A stretch of DNA of 9,155 nt from Rhodospirillales bacterium (GTDB taxonomy: Bacteria > Pseudomonadota > Alphaproteobacteria > Rhodospirillales > Casp-alpha2), in contig JACPJY010000113.1 of NCBI GenBank assembly GCA_016187325.1, positions 1 to 9,155 of the forward strand, written 5' to 3'. The notes under the pieces were generated by a model. That model saw only the letters and a program-made list of their open reading frames with translations. It had not been told where the DNA came from and made no database searches. The position numbers and the translations under genes are program-made. Shown piece by piece: positions 6,196 to 9,155 of the stretch (positions are counted from its first letter, which is position 1; each line of letters begins with the position of its first letter).

Positions 6196-6298
6196 ATTTT
6201 CCATCATATTTTGGTGAGTTCCTCCAACCTCCCACGAAGCGCGGCGAGTGCCGGTCATGGTGCCGATTCGCATCCGCGACCGAAGGGGCCGAGGCCAT
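6194..6298 (-). CDS. Possible SOS-controlled small ORF (34 aa)
   Basis: This is the first leftward ORF after the LexA-box promoter; its ATG at 6296-6298 is about 30 bases after the expected start of transcription. The 34-residue product is polar, with a C-terminal part FVGGWRNSPKYDGK, and no membrane segment. The ribosome site is weak. A second leftward frame starts at 6207 (ATGATG) with GGAGGA about 12 bases upstream, begins MMENDDKRRQKATKK and runs antisense into ribA. Neither is recognised. The transcript could also be a non-coding RNA. Confidence 0.25.
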   Translation of the reverse strand: MASAPSVADANRHHDRHSPRFVGGWRNSPKYDGK

Positions 6299-6322
6299 AA
6301 CCGCCGACGTCCAACGATCATA

Positions 6323-6337
6323 GAACATATAGTGAAC
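6323..6337 (-). promoter_or_regulatory. LexA (SOS) operator
   Basis: GAACATATAGTGAAC is an exact GAAC-N7-GAAC, equal to GTTC-N7-GTTC on the other strand, which is the LexA box of Alphaproteobacteria. It overlaps the -10 element and the expected start of transcription of the leftward promoter, the usual position for repression. Confidence 0.75.
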
Positions 6338-6363
6338 ATACGCCTCCGTGGCGCCGATGTCAA
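6335..6363 (-). promoter_or_regulatory. Leftward sigma-70 type promoter
   Basis: On the minus strand a perfect -35 TTGACA (6358-6363), a 17-bp spacer and a -10 TATGTT (6335-6340) predict a start near 6328. The LexA box covers the -10. The promoter points away from the 334-aa gene and towards the 3' end of ribA. Confidence 0.7.
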
Positions 6364-6434
6364 GACGGCCGGGCGGCGGTATTTCTTGCCGAAGGAACCG
6401 CCGGACCGGGCCGGCAAGCCCCTATAACCGCTTG

Positions 6435-6446
6435 ATCTTGCAAGAT
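6435..6446. promoter_or_regulatory. 12-bp perfect palindrome
   Basis: ATCTTGCAAGAT is self-complementary and lies 8 bp upstream of the sigma-54-like -24 element and 62 bp before the 334-aa start codon. It may be an operator or activator site. Confidence 0.4.
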
Positions 6447-6454
6447 TCCCGCTC

Positions 6455-6470
6455 TGGCATCGCTTTTGCA
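6455..6470 (+). promoter_or_regulatory. Sigma-54-like promoter
   Basis: TGGCAT-N5-TTGCA fits the -24/-12 pattern (TGGCAC-N5-TTGC) with one mismatch, and the GG and GC are 10 bases apart as required. The start would fall near 6481, giving a leader of about 27 bases before the ATG at 6508, with the ribosome site inside it. No sigma-54 activator site is recognised. Confidence 0.4.
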
Positions 6471-6507
6471 CTGTTATTGGCAAACAAGCAACGGGAAGAG
6501 ATCAGCC

Positions 6508-7512
6508 ATGACCACCATCAACGCCAGCGCCTGGCGGCCGCCGCTCGAGCTCGCGGTGCTGCCGCAGCCGATGCCCGCCGAGGCCGCGTCGGACGCCGCT
6601 TCCGCTTCCGGCCGCGCCGCCGAAGACGCCGACTTCCAGCTTTTCGGCAGCGACGGATTCACGTTTCTCGATTTCCTCGACATCATCAATCCCCTCCACC
6701 ACATCCCGATCGTCGGCACGCTTTACCGGCATTTCAGCGGCGACGAAATCGATCCGGGCTCGCGGGTTTTCGGCGGCACGCTTTTTTTCGGCCCGCTCGG
6801 CACCGTCGCTTCCATCGGCGACGTGCTGATCCGCGACGCCACCGGCAAGGACGTGGGCCAGCACGTGATGGCGATGTTCGACCAACCGGCGCCGCGCCCG
6901 TCCGAGCTCGCCGAGGCCGGCGGCACGGTCGTCGCCGACGCCGACGCGAACGCCGGCCACGCCGTCGTCGCCGATGCCCGGGAGTCGGAAGCTCTCGATC
7001 CGATCACCCACTGGGCGATGGAGGAAATCGCCTTCCAGCAGGCGATGGCGGTCAAGGTCCAATCGTCGATGCAATCCCGGCCCATCGTTCGCGAGCGCGC
7101 ATCGTTGCCGATCCCCGCCGTCACCGCCGCCTACGACAACAGCCGCCAGGCGCTGGTCTCTTCGGGGCTCGCCGAGCCGGCGCCGCAATCGCCCGCCTCT
7201 CCGATGCCGGCCCGCCTGACGGTCGATTCGGCCGGCGCCGCCAGGGCGCAGTCGATCATCCGCCATACCAAGCGCAGCGCCGCGATGATGGCTGCCGCCG
7301 GCTACGGCCGCGCCGACCAGCCGGCCGAACGGCGCAACAGCGAACAGCCCGGCGCGGCGTCCCCGGGAGCTTCCTTGGCGACGCCCCCCGGCGCGGTGGC
7401 GCCGCTCGGCGGATGGTTCGCGGAAGCGATGCTGGAGGCGCACGGTCGTTATCAGGCCGCCGCCGTCGCCGCCCGGGAACGGTATCCGACCACCCTCGAC
7501 GTCCGGCATTGA
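6508..7512 (+). CDS. Unknown 334-aa protein
   Basis: The function is unknown. Residues about 46-125 look like a conserved domain: FTFLDFLDIINPLHHIPIVG, then TLYRHFSGDEIDPGSRVFGG, a glycine-rich hydrophobic stretch (GGTLFFGPLGTVASIGDVLI) and ATGKDVGQHVMAMF. The remainder (130-334) is alanine/proline-rich and low-complexity, with two short helical parts (about 162-190 and 300-325). No signal peptide is seen, though the hydrophobic stretch could touch a membrane. The domain resembles hypothetical proteins I associate with Rhodospirillales. A GGAAGAG site nine bases before the ATG supports the start; a longer frame begins at a TTG inside the promoter and is rejected. It is probably transcribed from the sigma-54-like promoter. 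The next gene follows after 52 bp but has its own promoter element. Confidence 0.85.
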   Translation: MTTINASAWRPPLELAVLPQPMPAEAASDAASASGRAAEDADFQLFGSDGFTFLDFLDIINPLHHIPIVGTLYRHFSGDEIDPGSRVFGGTLFFGPLGTVASIGDVLIRDATGKDVGQHVMAMFDQPAPRPSELAEAGGTVVADADANAGHAVVADARESEALDPITHWAMEEIAFQQAMAVKVQSSMQSRPIVRERASLPIPAVTAAYDNSRQALVSSGLAEPAPQSPASPMPARLTVDSAGAARAQSIIRHTKRSAAMMAAAGYGRADQPAERRNSEQPGAASPGASLATPPGAVAPLGGWFAEAMLEAHGRYQAAAVAARERYPTTLDVRH

Positions 7513-7551
7513 TCCCGCGATCGCGCTTCGCGGCTGAGCCCGCGGGCGCGG

Positions 7552-7557
7552 TATAAT
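7552..7557 (+). promoter_or_regulatory. -10 element TATAAT giving a possible leaderless transcript
   Basis: A perfect TATAAT ends seven bases before the A of the next ATG (7565). A start at the usual distance from the -10 falls on that A, so the mRNA would have no leader. No good -35 hexamer is seen at 16-18 bp, and the ATG has no ribosome site, which agrees with leaderless expression. Confidence 0.5.
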
Positions 7558-7564
7558 CGCCGTC

Positions 7565-8083
7565 ATGGAAATTACGGTCTGGCCGCCCGGTCATCTTCAA
7601 TGGCGGGGCAAACGGGTCCGCTGTGCCCTCGGGCGCGGCGGCGTTCGCGTCGAAAAGCGCGAGGGCGACGGCGCGACGCCGGCCGGATCGTTTCCCCTGC
7701 GCCGGGTGATGTACCGCGCCGACCGGTTGCCGGCGCCCGAGACGGGCCTGCCGGTGCGCGCCCTTCGCCGCGACGACGGCTGGTGCGACGATCCCGGGGA
7801 TGCCGCCTACAACCGCCTGATCCGCACGCCGTTCGCCGCCCGCCACGAGACGTTGTGGCGCGACGACGCGCTTTACGACGTCGTCGTCGAGCTTGGCTTC
7901 AACGACGACCCGGTCGAGGTCGGCCGCGGCAGCGCCATTTTCCTGCATCTCGCCAAGCCCGGATACGCGCCGACGGAGGGTTGCATCGCGCTGGCCCTCG
8001 GCGACCTGCTGGCGCTGCTCGGCGACTGCGACGGGGAAACCAGGCTGTCGGTCGGCGACGCCGCGCCCGGGGAAAACCGTTAG
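7565..8083 (+). CDS. L,D-transpeptidase catalytic-domain (YkuD-type) protein
   Basis: The 172 residues resemble the short YkuD-fold proteins (COG3786-like) of Alphaproteobacteria, which are related to enzymes that cross-link peptidoglycan or attach proteins to it. Evidence: the catalytic region IFLHLAKPGYAPTEGCIAL with H128 and C140, the ATPAGSFPL stretch (38-45) typical of the domain start, AYNRLIRTPF, and the YDVVVELGFNDD strand. The motif is TEGC rather than the usual SxGC. No signal peptide or membrane span is visible, unlike classical periplasmic transpeptidases, so export is unclear. Translation may start on a leaderless message. Its TAG stop overlaps the stop of the convergent yggS-like gene. 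The fold assignment is good; the substrate is unknown. Confidence 0.85.
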   Translation: MEITVWPPGHLQWRGKRVRCALGRGGVRVEKREGDGATPAGSFPLRRVMYRADRLPAPETGLPVRALRRDDGWCDDPGDAAYNRLIRTPFAARHETLWRDDALYDVVVELGFNDDPVEVGRGSAIFLHLAKPGYAPTEGCIALALGDLLALLGDCDGETRLSVGDAAPGENR

Positions 8084-8790
8084 GCCTCCGTCTCCTGCTT
8101 GACGGCGGGACGCTCGCCGAAGATCGCGGTGCCGACGCGGACGTGGGTGGCGCCGAGGCGGATCGCGGTTTCGAAATCGCCGCTCATCCCCATGCTCAGG
8201 CCGTCGACGCCGTTGCGCTTCGCGATCTCGCGCAGCAGCGCGAAATGCGGCGACGGTTCGTCCTCGAGCGGTGGCACGCACATCAGCCCGGCGATCGCGA
8301 GACCGAAGTCGTCGCGGCAGGCGGCGATGAAGGCGTCGGCGTCGGCGGGCGCGACGCCGCCTTTCTGCGGCTCGTCGCCGGTGTTGACCTGGACGAAGCA
8401 TTGCGGGCGGCGGCCGCTGCGCGCCATCTCGTCGGCGACGGCGCGGGCCAGCCTGGGATTGTCGATGGTCTCGATGGCGTCGAACAGCGCCACGGCGCGC
8501 TTCACCTTGTTGCGCTGCAGGCCGCCGACCAGGTGCAGCCGCAGATCCGGATGGTCGGCCTTGAGCGCCGGCCATTTTGCTTCCGCTTCCTGGACCCGGT
8601 TCTCGCCGAACACGCGGTGCCCGGCTTGGAGCGCCGGACGGATGACCGCCGCCGGATGGGATTTGGCGACGGCGACGAGCGTGACCGCGGCGGCCGATCG
8701 CCCGGCCTCGGCGGCGGCGGCCGCGATCCGCGCCTTTACCTTTTCGAGATTATCGCGGATATCCGTGTCTGGGGCCATTTGCGATACCAT
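8080..8790 (-). CDS. yggS: YggS/PLPBP-type pyridoxal phosphate homeostasis protein
   Basis: Members bind pyridoxal 5'-phosphate and keep vitamin B6 and amino/keto-acid pools in balance; they are TIM-barrel proteins like the N-terminal domain of alanine racemase but without known enzyme activity. The 236-residue product shows LVAVAKSHP with the PLP lysine K43, FGENRVQEAEAKW (61-73), HLVGGLQRNK (87-95) where the family usually has HxIGxLQxNK, VQVNTGDEPQKGG, and the closing SMGMSGDFETAIRLGATHVRVGTAIFGER phosphate-binding part (given by its start and end). The start at 8788-8790 (MVSQMAP) has only a weak ribosome site; a second ATG at 8776-8778 is possible. The gene diverges from the ThiE-like gene with 42 bp between starts, and converges with the transpeptidase gene. 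Confidence 0.93.
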   Translation of the reverse strand: MVSQMAPDTDIRDNLEKVKARIAAAAAEAGRSAAAVTLVAVAKSHPAAVIRPALQAGHRVFGENRVQEAEAKWPALKADHPDLRLHLVGGLQRNKVKRAVALFDAIETIDNPRLARAVADEMARSGRRPQCFVQVNTGDEPQKGGVAPADADAFIAACRDDFGLAIAGLMCVPPLEDEPSPHFALLREIAKRNGVDGLSMGMSGDFETAIRLGATHVRVGTAIFGERPAVKQETEA

Positions 8791-8832
8791 GCCGCCGCGA
8801 ATGAGATCGGTCGAACGGGCGAACGACGGACG

Positions 8833-9155
8833 ATGAGCGTAACAGACCTGACGAGGTGCCTCAATTTGCGCCGAGCCGGCCGGTCGCGGCGACCCGGCGA
8901 CGCGTTGCCGTCCCTGATCCTGATGACCGACGAGGCCAGGCTCCCCGATCCGCTGCCGGTGGTCGCCTTGCTGCCGCCGGGGAGCGCGGTGATCGTCCGC
9001 CATTACGGCGACCCCCACCGCGAGGATTTGGCGCGCCGCGTGGTGGCGGTGGCGCGGCCCCGGGGCGTGCGCGTCCTGATCGCCGGCGACGCGGCGCTGG
9101 CGGCCAAGATAGGCGCCGACGGCCTGCACCTGCCGGAGGCGATGGCGGCGCTGGG
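8833..9155 (+). CDS. Thiamine-phosphate-synthase-like protein, 5' part only
   Basis: Only the first 107 residues are present because the window ends. ThiE/TenI proteins join the pyrimidine and thiazole parts of thiamine. Seen are the early barrel strand LILMTDEARLPDP (28-40), VIVRHYGD (53-60), VRVLIAGDAALAAKIGADGLHLPE (79-102) with the family signature GADGLHL. The first 25 residues are basic and longer than the usual N-terminus. Many Alphaproteobacteria have such a second ThiE-like protein beside other genes, so catalytic identity is open; the diphosphate-binding end lies outside the window. The start at 8833 has only a weak GGAC site. Confidence 0.75.
   Translation, partial: MSVTDLTRCLNLRRAGRSRRPGDALPSLILMTDEARLPDPLPVVALLPPGSAVIVRHYGDPHREDLARRVVAVARPRGVRVLIAGDAALAAKIGADGLHLPEAMAAL

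Larger units (their letters stand above)
6003..6507. other. Regulatory intergenic region with SOS promoter
   Basis: No recognised gene lies between ribA and the 334-aa protein. From left to right it holds a hairpin (6071-6094), another small hairpin GGCCA-TGT-TGGCC (6115-6127), phased T tracts (6163-6200), a leftward LexA-covered promoter (6323-6363), a palindrome (6435-6446) and a sigma-54-like promoter (6455-6470). Short leftward ORFs exist downstream of the LexA box. Confidence 0.6.

Noticed and set aside
7515..7533. CCGCG/CGCGG hairpin after the 334-aa gene
   Set aside because: No T run follows and such repeats are expected by chance at this GC content.
6502..7566. Leftward 354-codon frame opposite the 334-aa gene
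   Set aside because: No ribosome site, low-complexity translation; the rightward gene has a good ribosome site and a conserved-looking domain.
7256..8575. Leftward 439-codon frame
   Set aside because: It covers three real genes in the wrong frame, is very rich in R, A and G, and matches no family.

Overview
The window looks like chromosomal DNA of a GC-rich alphaproteobacterium, most likely Rhodospirillales-like. The reasons are strong G/C at third codon positions, a CenR-type response regulator, a DUF992 protein, a RibBA-like GTP cyclohydrolase II with a degenerate RibB half, and a GAAC-N7-GAAC (alphaproteobacterial type) LexA box. No rRNA, tRNA, CRISPR array, insertion sequence or phage gene is visible.

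Layout. Positions 1-230 are non-coding and hold three hairpins in a row, the last a strong rightward intrinsic terminator. From 231 to 4265 all genes read leftward. In transcription order they are two small proteins with a similar C-terminal membrane segment (3981-4265 and 3599-3937), a secreted DUF992 protein (3030-3527), an MlaC-like periplasmic protein (2165-3001) and an 86-residue protein (1890-2150). The spacing suggests one operon, possibly envelope-related. After a gap with a decayed rightward frame come a 105-residue protein (1089-1406) and a cenR-like response regulator (231-925) that is broken by a one-base frameshift.

From 4839 the genes are mostly rightward: a ribA-like gene (4839-6002), an unrecognised 334-residue protein (6508-7512) and an L,D-transpeptidase-fold protein (7565-8083). 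This last gene converges on a leftward yggS-type PLP-binding protein (8080-8790), and their stop codons overlap. Divergent from yggS is the 5' part of a thiamine-phosphate-synthase-like gene (8833 to the window end).

The most interesting non-coding stretch is 6003-6507. It contains a leftward promoter (TTGACA, 17 bp, TATGTT) overlapped by a LexA box, with no recognisable gene downstream except short ORFs and the convergent 3' end of ribA. It also has phased T-tracts built from a 10-bp repeat, a 12-bp palindrome, and a sigma-54-like promoter in front of the 334-residue protein. The best candidates for something undescribed are the SOS-controlled leftward transcript and the five-gene envelope operon with its paired small membrane proteins.
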